Assembly (NCBI GenBank): GCA_041906145.1
Contig: JAYRJU010000003.1
Coordinates: 496,001 to 560,000, forward strand
From: SHVO01 sp041906145
GTDB lineage: Bacteria; Pseudomonadota; Alphaproteobacteria; Rhodospirillales; Rhodospirillaceae
Length of the DNA stretch: 64,000 bases
Direction: 5' to 3'
Shown: positions 27,358 to 35,272 of the stretch, one piece after another
How positions within the stretch are numbered: the stretch's first letter is position 1
How the letters are laid out: each line of letters opens with the position of its first letter
Notes under the pieces: model-generated
What the model was told of the DNA's origin: nothing
Seen by the model: the letters and a program-made list of their open reading frames with translations, nothing else
The model's database searches: none
Position numbers and translations under genes: made by a program

Positions 27358-27708
27358 AACCTGATCCCGTTCAAGGTAGCTCCACCCGCAACCGGGGCGG
27401 GAACGGCCAATTTACCCGCTGCCGCACGTCTTTATCCAGGCATTTTCCTGTGGATAAACCGGACCTTATGCCGCATGGGGGTGTTCATATTTTTTGCGCG
27501 GACCAATGGAATAAACACGCCCGGCCTGCATTTTTGGACCTGAACCTCGGAGAGGCGCGTACGGGTGCGCCTCCGCCACGCCCTTCCCAGGCCGCCCAGC
27601 CGTTGCCCAACGTGCTGCAGACCCTCGCATTTCCGCCCCCCGCGCCCGCCCGGTCCCGGAACATTCGTTCCTCTTGATGGATTGTGACAGTAAGCAACGG
27701 AGAGAGAC
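27358..27708. other. Divergent intergenic region
   Basis: This 351-base gap separates the response regulator (minus) from the small-protein cluster (plus). It holds a perfect DnaA box (27449-27457), a weak EcfG-like arrangement GGAAT-N16-CATT (27508-27532), the inverted repeat GGAAC-N4-GTTCC (27657-27670) and a C-rich stretch (27620-27655). No convincing open reading frame is seen. Confidence 0.5.
27449..27457 (-). promoter_or_regulatory. Perfect DnaA box
   Basis: TTATCCACA on the minus strand matches the DnaA box consensus exactly. It is a single box, so this is not evidence for an origin. Confidence 0.4.
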
Positions 27709-27924
27709 TTGGACGCGCAATTCACCGATGTCATTTCGCGCACCCGCGCCCTCGAGCGGCGATCCCGTAGCCTCGCGGCCCGCTGCGGCTGCAAGATCCT
27801 CGCGCAGCACCTTCAAAATATCGCCGACCAATGGGGCGATCTGCGCCTGATGACCGAGATCGCCACGGCTGCCGGCGCGCCGCCTGATGCGTCCGTGCCG
27901 GAGCCCTCTTATGCACGGCACTGA
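27709..27924 (+). CDS. Small helical protein of a locally amplified family (member 1)
   Basis: The 71-residue frame starts at TTG 27709 after the ribosome binding site GGAGAGAG. It has the family pattern: RSRSLAARCGCK followed, after about 10 residues, by IADQWGDL. Related small proteins follow at 27911, 28324, 28555 and 29480. Its stop overlaps the next gene, which suggests coupling. The function is unknown; two short helices are the likely structure. Confidence 0.6.
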   Translation: MDAQFTDVISRTRALERRSRSLAARCGCKILAQHLQNIADQWGDLRLMTEIATAAGAPPDASVPEPSYARH

Positions 27925-28087
27925 ATCGGAAACCGTGCGGCTCAACCGTTATCGCCGGGAAGCCGCCGTCTGCCGCGATCGCGCCGCGCGCTGCGGGACG
28001 ATCGAGGCCACCCAATTCATCAAGGTCGCCGAGGAATGGGAACGTCTCGCCCAGGAAATCGAAAAGCGCACGGCCCGTCGTTGGTAA
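27911..28087 (+). CDS. Small helical protein of a locally amplified family (member 2)
   Basis: The 58-residue protein shows the family pattern clearly: YRREAAVCRDRAARCG, then FIKVAEEWERLAQEIE. ATG 27911 overlaps the end of the preceding gene by 14 bases. It is predicted to form a helical hairpin. Similar short proteins are common in rhizobia-like alphaproteobacteria, without known function. Confidence 0.65.
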   Translation: MHGTESETVRLNRYRREAAVCRDRAARCGTIEATQFIKVAEEWERLAQEIEKRTARRW

Positions 28088-28323
28088 AGTGCGTCGTTGG
28101 TAAAGCGAATCGCGCCCACGCGTCGCACGCTGTACGTGCAAGTATCCGGCCCGCCTCACACATCGCGGGCAATCGGCATCTTCGCTAATCCAGGTTAATC
28201 ACATGCGCGGCCGTCCGCGCCATACTCATCGTCCAGGTTCGATGTGCTGTGACGTTCTTCCCCTGTGATGCAGCCCAAATCCATTCATTTTTCGAGAACT
28301 GTTTGATCTTCAAGGACGAGGAA

Positions 28324-28551
28324 ATGACCGCGCTGCTTCTTGAGGCGCGCGAGCGAATGGAATCCTCGCGCCTGCGTTTCGAAGCCCAGGCCCGGCGTTG
28401 CCGCGCGCTCGCCGAAAGCGCCGATCCCGTGTTCCGCCGCCAATATCTCGATCTCGCGGACGGTATCGACAGCTATCTTGAAGCTCTCGCAGAGAAGTAC
28501 GCCAAACAGCATCAGGCCGCGGATCCCGCGCCGGATGCGGTGAAGGAATAG
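28324..28551 (+). CDS. Small helical protein of a locally amplified family (member 3)
   Basis: The 75-residue protein has FEAQARRCRALAESAD, then FRRQYLDLADGIDSYLEAL, with a hydrophilic tail. I chose ATG 28324 because GGACGAGGAA precedes it; an upstream GTG would add 25 residues of different character. It is followed after 3 bases by member 4, so the two are co-transcribed. Confidence 0.65.
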   Translation: MTALLLEARERMESSRLRFEAQARRCRALAESADPVFRRQYLDLADGIDSYLEALAEKYAKQHQAADPAPDAVKE

Positions 28552-28554
28552 AAG

Positions 28555-28788
28555 ATGCCGCGCCGCAAATCAGCGCCTTACGTCCAGTCCCTCGCGGAAA
28601 AAGTCGCCTCGGTGCGCGCCCGCGCCCAGAATTTCCGCGCCATCGCCGCCGCCACGCATGACAGCAACGTGAAGGCCGCCATGCTCCGTCTCGCCGCCGA
28701 ATGGGACAAGAAAGCCGAAAGCGTCCTCGTGAGCGACGCGCAAGCCCCCGCCCAACTACCGGAGCAAACGGCCACATCCTCGGCTTAA
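28555..28788 (+). CDS. Small helical protein of a locally amplified family (member 4)
   Basis: The 77-residue protein has a basic N-terminus, then RARAQNFRAIAAATHD and AAMLRLAAEWDKKAESV, the same spacing as its neighbours with Asn-Phe replacing the usual Cys. The C-terminal 20 residues are low-complexity. It lies 3 bases after member 3. Confidence 0.6.
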   Translation: MPRRKSAPYVQSLAEKVASVRARAQNFRAIAAATHDSNVKAAMLRLAAEWDKKAESVLVSDAQAPAQLPEQTATSSA

Positions 28789-28886
28789 TCCGCGCCTTCT
28801 TTGCAGCCTGAAGTTCCGCTGGCGCGTTCCTAGGTGCGCGCCTACAAGCGCCTCGCTCGTCGTGCGTTTGTCAGGTCTGATATTTC

Positions 28887-29399
28887 ATGTTGCCGCGTTG
28901 CCTCGTTGCGTTCGTCTTTCTTCTCTCCACCCCCGCCGTCGCCGACACCCTCACCGGCCATCCCGTGGTCACCGACGGCGACACCTTCCGCTTCAAGGGC
29001 GGCCTCAAGATCCGCCTCTTCGGCGTCGACACGCCGGAGAAGAATCAAAAGTGCGAATGGAAAAACGCCTGTTACCCTTGCGGCCGCGACGCCGCCGATT
29101 TCGTGCGCGCGCTTGTCGGCAAGAACGAGATGACCTGCGCGCTCACCGGCGACAAGACCTACGACCGCTTTGTCGCGGTCTGTTCCGTGGGTAAGAAGGA
29201 TGTGGGCGAGGCCATCATCGCCGCCGGCTGGGGCCTGCCGTACCGGCGGTTCCTCAAGGGTCATCCCTTGGAGGCGTCTTACGTCGCGGCCGAGAAGGGG
29301 GCTCAGAGCCAAAAACGCGGCCTCAACCGGGGCCGCTTTATCCCGCCGGCCGACTGGCGCGGCCGCAAGATGCGCCTGGAATGCGAGCGACGCGAATAA
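28887..29399 (+). CDS. Secreted thermonuclease-like protein (SNase domain)
   Basis: This 170-residue protein has a signal peptide (about 1-19) and a staphylococcal nuclease fold. The catalytic-type residues are present: R43 and E51 (IRLFGVDTPE) and R94 (YDRFVAV), with D30/D32 in VVTDGDTF. Cys residues at 56, 62, 65, 84 and 99 suggest disulfides in the periplasm. The predicted activity is Ca-dependent cleavage of DNA or RNA outside the cytoplasm. Confidence 0.85.
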   Translation: MLPRCLVAFVFLLSTPAVADTLTGHPVVTDGDTFRFKGGLKIRLFGVDTPEKNQKCEWKNACYPCGRDAADFVRALVGKNEMTCALTGDKTYDRFVAVCSVGKKDVGEAIIAAGWGLPYRRFLKGHPLEASYVAAEKGAQSQKRGLNRGRFIPPADWRGRKMRLECERRE

Positions 29400-29426
29400 A
29401 GGCGGCCAGGTTCTACACGCGCGAGT

Positions 29427-29451
29427 GGAACAAAGCGCGCTCAACCGCGTT
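29427..29451 (+). promoter_or_regulatory. EcfG-type promoter, exact consensus
   Basis: GGAAC-N16-CGTT is an exact match to the alphaproteobacterial general stress promoter. It ends 28 bases before the ATG of the next small gene. Confidence 0.6.
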
Positions 29452-29479
29452 ACGCCTTTCAGAGAGTAAAGAGGCGTTC

Positions 29480-29653
29480 ATGCAAAAATGTCTCGAGTTC
29501 CGCGACCACGCCCACGCCTGCCGCGCCCTCGCGGCCAAGGCCGTGCATGACGAGCAGCGCGCCCAGCTGGAAGCCCTCGCGATCACCTGGGATACCCTGG
29601 CCGAACAGCGGGCCAAACTGCTCCGCTGCTGCCGCCCGCTCCACGCGGCCTAA
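29480..29653 (+). CDS. Small helical protein of a locally amplified family (member 5)
   Basis: The 57-residue protein has CLEFRDHAHACRALAAKA, then QLEALAITWDTLAEQ. ATG 29480 is preceded by AGAGG and by an exact EcfG-type promoter, so stress-induced expression is likely. Earlier in-frame starts would run through that promoter. The function is unknown. Confidence 0.68.
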   Translation: MQKCLEFRDHAHACRALAAKAVHDEQRAQLEALAITWDTLAEQRAKLLRCCRPLHAA

Positions 29654-29690
29654 CCCCGCCCTTACGTCGACTCGTGACGTCGGCGCCCCG

Positions 29691-29903
29691 TTAGGTCAAC
29701 GCTTGGAATTTCTCCAGGCCGCGCGGTGTGATGCAGGCCTGCTGCCCCCGGCTCGCCGATGGGAAGCGCAGGAAGCCGGCTTCCGCGAACGCGACCAATT
29801 GGGCGATCGAACAGCCCGCGGCCATGCACACGTCGCCTGCGATATGCGCACGCCCGTCGCGCAGCGCGGCCAGCACGCGTCTCAGCACGCTGCCCCCTAA
29901 CAT
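29691..29903 (-). CDS. Small winged-helix-like hypothetical protein
   Basis: The 70-residue protein has a helix-turn-helix-like segment, CMAAGCSIAQLVAFAEAGFL, followed by a short beta-like hairpin and TPRGLEKFQAL. It overlaps the IF-1-like gene by 7 bases and is the last gene of that small operon. DNA binding is only a guess. Confidence 0.55.
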   Translation of the reverse strand: MLGGSVLRRVLAALRDGRAHIAGDVCMAAGCSIAQLVAFAEAGFLRFPSASRGQQACITPRGLEKFQALT

Positions 29904-30115
29904 GCGCGCAGCCCGACGGGTGTGGCTTGGCGGAACATCGGGCGCGGCGCGCCGCTGCTCCCCGGCGAGATCTCCACCGTGATCGCATCGCCGATATCGG
30001 CGGGGAACCGGTCGGGCGCGAGCGCCGCCGCGGTGATCTCATGGCCGTTGGTGAAACGCACTTGATACTGGCCCTCTGGCAGCACGCCGGTCACGACGCC
30101 GCTGAATCTGATCAT
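29897..30115 (-). CDS. IF-1-like OB-fold protein
   Basis: This 72-residue protein aligns in pattern with translation initiation factor IF-1. It has FSGVVTGVLPEGQYQVRFTN, then GHEI, then IGDAITVEISP at the spacing of IF-1's GxVxxxLPNxxFxVxLxNGHxI and GDxVxxExSP blocks. The basic loop of IF-1 (KMRK-like) is replaced by LAPDRFP. It is therefore an S1/IF-1-like paralogue rather than the housekeeping factor. It may bind RNA or be a cold/stress variant. It is coupled upstream (ATGA) to a 39-residue membrane peptide and downstream to a small helix protein. Confidence 0.65.
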   Translation of the reverse strand: MIRFSGVVTGVLPEGQYQVRFTNGHEITAAALAPDRFPADIGDAITVEISPGSSGAPRPMFRQATPVGLRAC

Positions 30116-30231
30116 GATGCGATCACCGGCACGGTTCCGGGTTCGGTCAGCAGCAGCACGGCCCCGAACACGATCACGGTCAGCACCAGCCACATCATCC
30201 AATTGAAGGGCTCGCGCCGCTTCGGCCGCAT
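30112..30231 (-). CDS. 39-residue single-span membrane peptide
   Basis: A short frame reads MRPKRREPFNWMM at its start, then a hydrophobic span (residues 11-29) and ends PGTVPVIAS. The positive N-terminus and single span fit a small inner-membrane protein. Its TGA overlaps the ATG of the IF-1-like gene, which supports translation. No strong ribosome binding site is seen before ATG 30231. Confidence 0.45.
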   Translation of the reverse strand: MRPKRREPFNWMMWLVLTVIVFGAVLLLTEPGTVPVIAS

Positions 30232-30477
30232 ACCGGACACGGCGGAGTCGTTAGTTTCCAAGGGGCGTATCTCCATAACGGAGAAAGCGGCGCGATGAGG
30301 CTACGGCGTAACCTACGAGAAAGAAGGGAAGGCGGCCCGCTTACGGCGCACCCGTTATACGCGGGCGGCGCTGCCCCCCATATATGGGCGTCCACCGCGC
30401 GAAAAGATAGGAAATTCGCTGGTTTCCGCCGATTTCGCCCGTGTTTTTGGTAACGCATGAGACCCGCGAGTCCCCGC
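30232..30477. other. Intergenic region, little recognised
   Basis: About 250 bases lie between the membrane peptide start and the promoter of the first small RNA candidate. I see no convincing gene. Any promoter for the minus-strand operon must lie here; no consensus element is clear. Confidence 0.4.
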
Positions 30478-30502
30478 GAAACTTTTTCGCCTCGCCCGCA
30501 TT
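30478..30502 (+). promoter_or_regulatory. EcfG-like promoter of candidate small RNA A
   Basis: GAAAC-N16-CATT precedes candidate small RNA A. The paralogous small RNA B has AGAAC-N16-CATT at the same relative position, with a shared T5 run after the -35. Confidence 0.4.
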
Positions 30503-30507
30503 ACATT

Positions 30508-30598
30508 ACACAGCGGCGCGCCCCCAGCCCCCCTGCATCAAGCGCCGCGAATACACGTAGAGCCCTTCGCTTCCCCCCAAGCGAAGGGCTCATCTTTT
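30508..30598 (+). ncRNA. Candidate small RNA A with C-rich loops
   Basis: About 91 bases downstream of a promoter-like element fold into two hairpins. In the first, GCGGCG (30513-30518) pairs with CGCCGC (30543-30548) around a loop rich in C5-6 runs. The second is an intrinsic terminator with an 11-bp stem, loop TTCCCCCCAA and a T4 tail. A paralogue with the same length, hairpins and loops lies at 31622-31711. C-rich loops suit pairing with Shine-Dalgarno sequences. There is no coding potential. Confidence 0.55.
30560..30598 (+). terminator. Intrinsic terminator of small RNA A
   Basis: GAGCCCTTCGC (30560-30570) pairs perfectly with GCGAAGGGCTC (30581-30591) and is followed by ATCTTTT. Confidence 0.75.
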
Positions 30599-30686
30599 GA
30601 GCCCTTCGCCCGTTACCGTGAATCCGGAAGGGCTCATCTTTTGAGCCCTTCGCCCGTTACCGTGAATCCGGAAGGGCTCATCTTTT
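30599..30686 (+). repeat. Two tandem 44-bp terminator-like hairpins
   Basis: Immediately after the small RNA A terminator, a 44-bp unit occurs twice (30599-30642 and 30643-30686). Each unit has GAGCCCTTC pairing with GAAGGGCTC and ends in ATCTTTT. The stem arms match the outer stem of the small RNA A terminator, so the units look like duplicated terminators with a new loop. Confidence 0.8.
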
Positions 30687-30764
30687 CGCGAAAGCGTCGC
30701 GCCGTAGCCCGGTGGGCGAAGGCGGATCACCCTCAGTCCATATTTATGCTGTCATCCCCCCGGC

Positions 30765-30879
30765 GCGCCTCAGCGCGCCAAGGGATACAAGCCGCGCCTC
30801 AGCGCGCCAAGGGATACAAGCCGCGCCTCAGCGCGCACGGAATACAAGCCGCGCCTTAGCGCGCCACGGAATACAAGCC
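30765..30879. repeat. Four tandem 28-29 bp repeats
   Basis: Units start at 30765, 30794, 30823 and 30851. Each reads GCGCCTCAGCGCGC, then an AAGGGATACAAGCC-like half, with a few substitutions. There are no unique spacers, so this is not a CRISPR array. Confidence 0.85.
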
Positions 30880-30954
30880 GCGCGTCCCGCGCATCCGGGA
30901 GAATCATGCTTCAGCGCGCGCGACGGGTCCGCCGCGCGCGCTTGCGTGACTCGC

Positions 30955-31455
30955 CTACCGCGCCGCCACCCGTCGGTCCTGCACCAGCAGCACGCCGTTG
31001 GTGGACGTCTGCAACGCGTTGAACTCCGCGCCGCTCGTCATATTCACGATCCAGGTTTGTCCCGGCGTATCCTGCGTGCTGCTCCACACTTCCGGATACT
31101 GCAGGCTGAACCCCGGGAACGCTTCGGTGTTCACATTGCGCAGGCACGCGCGCGACACCAGCGTCTGCAGTTCATCCTTGGTCGGCAGGCGCCACGCGCC
31201 GTCCAGCTTCTTGGCCTGCGCCCAGCTGATCTGCTGCGGCGTGCCCACGCATCCGGCGCCGTCCTGCCATTTCTGGCCCATGGCGCACCGCTGCCAGGTC
31301 AGTTTGGTTTCCTTATCGAACACCTGCGCGCCCTGGATGTCGTAGCGCGAGATCGGGAGGCCCGGCTCCTTTGTGCACTGCGCATAAGCCGCGCCGGTCA
31401 CCGCCGTTGCGCTGCACATCAAAACAGAACCCATAAGCAAAGCTCTCAATGACAT
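30955..31455 (-). CDS. Secreted DUF1566-family protein
   Basis: The 166-residue protein has a signal peptide (about 1-25, cleaved near AYA-Q). It then shows the DUF1566 pattern: FDKETKLTWQRC, ISWAQAKKL, WRLPTKDELQTLV and VWSSTQD. This lectin-like fold is common in secreted proteins of unknown role. Four Cys residues suggest disulfides. It stands alone between repeat-rich gaps. Confidence 0.75.
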   Translation of the reverse strand: MSLRALLMGSVLMCSATAVTGAAYAQCTKEPGLPISRYDIQGAQVFDKETKLTWQRCAMGQKWQDGAGCVGTPQQISWAQAKKLDGAWRLPTKDELQTLVSRACLRNVNTEAFPGFSLQYPEVWSSTQDTPGQTWIVNMTSGAEFNALQTSTNGVLLVQDRRVAAR

Positions 31456-31591
31456 GATCGTTCTCCGAAAAATGAGGCCGAGACCCGCGAATTATTTTCG
31501 CGCGCAAAACTGTCAAGGCCGCCGCGGAATTACAGTTATGAAAGGAAGGCCCCCCGCCCGTTAAATCCGCCGGGGGGGGGGGGCGGCGGTC
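31456..31591. other. Upstream region of the DUF1566 gene with a poly-G tract
   Basis: This gap includes a run of 12 G (31572-31583) directly before the small RNA B promoter. No gene is seen. Confidence 0.4.
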
Positions 31592-31616
31592 AGAACTTTT
31601 TCCCGGGTCCCGCATT
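31592..31616 (+). promoter_or_regulatory. EcfG-like promoter of candidate small RNA B
   Basis: AGAAC-N16-CATT, followed by a body homologous to small RNA A. The -35 is identical to the one before dps. Confidence 0.4.
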
Positions 31617-31621
31617 ATGGT

Positions 31622-31711
31622 TCACAGCGGCGCCCCACAGCCCCCCAGCCCCGTCGCGCCGCGAAAGAGATAAGGCCCTTCGTCTCCCCCCGGACGAAGG
31701 GCCATTCTTTT
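31622..31711 (+). ncRNA. Candidate small RNA B with C-rich loops (paralogue of A)
   Basis: The body aligns end to end with small RNA A. It starts CACAGCGGCG, pairs GCGGCG with CGCCGC around a loop with C4, C6 and C4 runs, and ends in a terminator with an 11-bp stem and loop TCCCCCCG. Terminator stem pairs differ from A but stay complementary, which argues for a conserved structure. The transcript ends are inferred. Confidence 0.55.
31674..31711 (+). terminator. Intrinsic terminator of small RNA B
   Basis: GGCCCTTCGTC (31674-31684) pairs with GACGAAGGGCC (31693-31703), followed by ATTCTTTT. Confidence 0.75.
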
Positions 31712-31769
31712 GGGCACGGCGAACATCGCTGCGCGCGCGGTCTTTCCCGAGCCATTTCCTCTTCGTCAT

Positions 31770-31845
31770 CCCAGCCGTGCGAAGCACGCGCGAACCCAGC
31801 CGTGCGAAGCACGCGAAAACCCAGACTCGCGAAGCACGCGAGGAA
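31770..31845. repeat. Three tandem repeats of about 25 bp
   Basis: Units start at 31770, 31795 and 31820 with CCCAG, a short variable part, then CGAAGCACGCG. They are non-coding and lie after a GTCATC motif like that of the dispersed repeats. Confidence 0.75.
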
Positions 31846-31914
31846 CCAGCAGTTTGCGTTTCGAGTGTTTTCGTTTTGCGGACCCTGACCGCCGCGCGCC
31901 CTCCACACGCAGCA

Positions 31915-31995
31915 AGCGGCCCCGGGGGGACAGGGGCCGCTCGGGCTGCGACCTCCCGCAGCCTGCAGCACGCTCCTCAGGGAAAGCGCGTGCTG
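31915..31995. other. Three consecutive perfect hairpins
   Basis: AGCGGCCCC/GGGGCCGCT (31915-31941), GGCTGCG/CGCAGCC (31944-31963) and CAGCACGC/GCGTGCTG (31966-31995) follow one another with almost no linker. They could be a structured RNA or a repeat. No T-tract follows, so they are not a standard terminator. Confidence 0.5.
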
Positions 31996-32116
31996 GGAAG
32001 CTCTGAGACAAGGAACCGCTTACGCGGGCGTCTCACTGAGGAAAACGGCGCAGGCCTAAGATTGTTTCCGGTCACCTCCGCCGGGGGCGATGCGGCATCG
32101 GCGGCGTGCGCGGCGC

Positions 32117-32141
32117 GTAACCTAATTCACGCAGACCCGTT
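32117..32141 (+). promoter_or_regulatory. EcfG-like promoter candidate
   Basis: GTAAC-N16-CGTT lies 77 bases before the next small gene. It has an exact -10 and one mismatch in the -35. Three short GCGCG...CCCACATA repeats (about 32159-32210) lie between it and the gene. Confidence 0.35.
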
Positions 32142-32218
32142 GCTCTCGATACAGCGCGCGCCGCGCGTCCCCACATAGCGCGTCCCCACATAAGCGCGAC
32201 CCACATAAGAGGCGGCCC

Positions 32219-32419
32219 ATGACCACGAAAGAACAGAACACCGGCTCCGGCACGCAAACCGTCCCACCGCGCCCGCAGCAAAAAGTCGCCGGCGACGTCA
32301 TCACGCACCGCGCGCCCAAAAACGACGCCGATAAGGACTCCCGCGACAACGGCGCCGAGGACACCCGCCCCGGCAAGATCGAGCGCGAAGAATCCGGCAT
32401 GATGAACGAGGGGCATTAA
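32219..32419 (+). CDS. Small hydrophilic hypothetical protein
   Basis: The 66-residue protein is rich in Asp, Glu, Lys, Gln and Pro and lacks hydrophobic segments, so it is probably disordered. AAGAGGCGG precedes the ATG, and an EcfG-like promoter lies upstream. Composition resembles small stress-induced hydrophilic proteins, but no family is recognised. Confidence 0.55.
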   Translation: MTTKEQNTGSGTQTVPPRPQQKVAGDVITHRAPKNDADKDSRDNGAEDTRPGKIEREESGMMNEGH

Positions 32420-32498
32420 CCGGCGAGGGGCGTCCCTCCGCCGCGATTTGCGCGCCCCCGCCAATTGAATGGCCGCGCGTCCGCCGCGCGCCGGCGCC

Positions 32499-32762
32499 TC
32501 AGTGCAGAACCAGCTTTCCGTCCAGCGTCTGCAGCTCCGCCGGCTTCACCAGCTCGCAATGGGCCACCCGCACCGAATGCAGTTTTGCGTCCAGCTTCGC
32601 GTTCCAGAAATCCAGGAATTCATGGAGGACCGGAAATTTCGGCGCGAGGTCCATCTGCTGCCAGATGAACTCCTGCAGGACGCTGGGATGGTCCGGCATG
32701 AAGTAAAGGATCTGCGCCGTCGTCAGGCGGTAGTTCTGAAGCTGAAGGGCAAGCTCGCTCAT
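32499..32762 (-). CDS. usg: Usg family protein
   Basis: The 87-residue protein matches the Usg family known from near trp genes in alphaproteobacteria. It shows YRLTTAQILYFMPDHPSVLQ, then FIWQQMDLAPKFPVLHEFL and LHSVRVAHCELVKPAE. Full length for the family. It is convergent with the hydrophilic ORF and divergent from groESL. The molecular function is unknown. Confidence 0.8.
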   Translation of the reverse strand: MSELALQLQNYRLTTAQILYFMPDHPSVLQEFIWQQMDLAPKFPVLHEFLDFWNAKLDAKLHSVRVAHCELVKPAELQTLDGKLVLH

Positions 32763-32849
32763 GGGCGCTCCAAGTTCACGGCATCTCCATATTTAAAATC
32801 TCACGGATGCCCGCCCGGTTCCAAGATAAAATTATTTAATAACAACGCA

Positions 32850-32876
32850 TTAGCAGCCACCAAGCGCGGCTGCTAA
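32850..32876. promoter_or_regulatory. CIRCE-geometry inverted repeat (possible HrcA operator variant)
   Basis: TTAGCAGCC-N9-GGCTGCTAA is a perfect 9-9-9 inverted repeat upstream of groES. The HrcA operator is TTAGCACTC-N9-GAGTGCTAA; six of nine bases match per arm and the changed bases stay complementary. It lies 188 bases before groES, farther than usual. Confidence 0.4.
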
Positions 32877-32938
32877 CAAACCGCGTGCTCAGTGCCCCCC
32901 AAAAAATGCGCGCCTTCAAAAAAATTTTGCGCGCCCCC

Positions 32939-32966
32939 CTTGATGCCAAAAATCCGCCTTCCTAAT
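32939..32966 (+). promoter_or_regulatory. Candidate heat-shock (RpoH) promoter of groESL
   Basis: CTTG-N18-CCTAAT resembles the alphaproteobacterial sigma-32 consensus CTTG-N17/18-CYTATNT. It ends 98 bases before groES, downstream of the inverted repeat. Confidence 0.4.
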
Positions 32967-33064
32967 TCCGCAATCGGCCGCCGCGCGCGGCCGCTTCAAA
33001 ATTTGGAACCTGCGTCCCCGCTGGGGGCGAGACCTTGCTCATTTGCTTAAGGAAGGAATGACGC

Positions 33065-33385
33065 ATGACGACTTTTAAACCGCTTCACGACCGTGTCCTG
33101 GTCCGCCGTGTGGAAAGTGAAAACCGAACTTCGGGCGGCATCATCATCCCCGACACCGCCAAGGAAAAACCCGTCGAGGGCGAGATCATCGCCGTCGGTT
33201 CGGGCCAGCGCCGCGAGGATGGTGCGATCCAGCCGCTCGATGTGAAAGCCGGCGACCGCATCCTGTTCGGCAAGTGGTCCGGCAGTGAAGTGAAGATCGA
33301 CGGCGAGGATCTCCTCATCATGAAGGAGTCCGACATCCTCGGCGTCATCGAAAACCGGCAGGAGGCGAGGAAGAAGGCGGCCTGA
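33065..33385 (+). CDS. groS: Co-chaperonin GroES
   Basis: The 106-residue protein has the GroES core: KPLHDRVLVRRVESENRTSG with the mobile loop, GDRILFGKWSGSEVKIDGED and LLIMKESDILGVIE. It caps GroEL rings in the cytoplasm. AAGGAAGGA precedes the ATG. The 3' extension (RQEARKKAA) is slightly longer than in E. coli. It is co-transcribed with groL 48 bases downstream. Confidence 0.97.
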   Translation: MTTFKPLHDRVLVRRVESENRTSGGIIIPDTAKEKPVEGEIIAVGSGQRREDGAIQPLDVKAGDRILFGKWSGSEVKIDGEDLLIMKESDILGVIENRQEARKKAA

Positions 33386-33433
33386 ACGGCGCCTTTCGTA
33401 ACCTCGGGCTCGATCAGATAAGGAGCAACAACC

Positions 33434-35068
<1,635 letters not shown>

Positions 35069-35086
35069 TAAGGGCGAGGACGGGTT

Positions 35087-35114
35087 GGATGGCCGCGCGG
35101 GCGCGCGGCCATCC
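35087..35114 (+). terminator. Strong hairpin after groL
   Basis: GGATGGCCGCGC and GCGCGGCCATCC form a perfect 12-bp stem with a 4-base loop. There is no T-tract, so termination would be weak or Rho-assisted, or the stem protects the 3' end. Confidence 0.5.
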
Positions 35115-35272
35115 GGCCTGCGCCGCCTTTCATGATGCCGCACGCCGCTTTCGAATACGCAGTCAACACCCGGCGCGGCAGCGCGCCTCTCGAATACGCG
35201 TTGCGCGCAGCGCGGTGATCCATCCCTCGGCGCACGCGATCCGCGTTACTTGGGAAGCCCCCCTCGGCGCGC

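Noticed and set aside
30765..30879. Possible CRISPR array
   Set aside because: Units are directly adjacent, with no unique spacers and no cas genes nearby.
30712..31452. 246-codon plus-strand frame over the 29-bp repeats and opposite the DUF1566 gene
   Set aside because: It begins inside tandem repeats and runs antisense to a protein with a signal peptide and family motifs.
31572..31583. Run of 12 G as a phase-variation tract
   Set aside because: It lies outside any coding frame. It could still affect the adjacent promoter, but there is no evidence.
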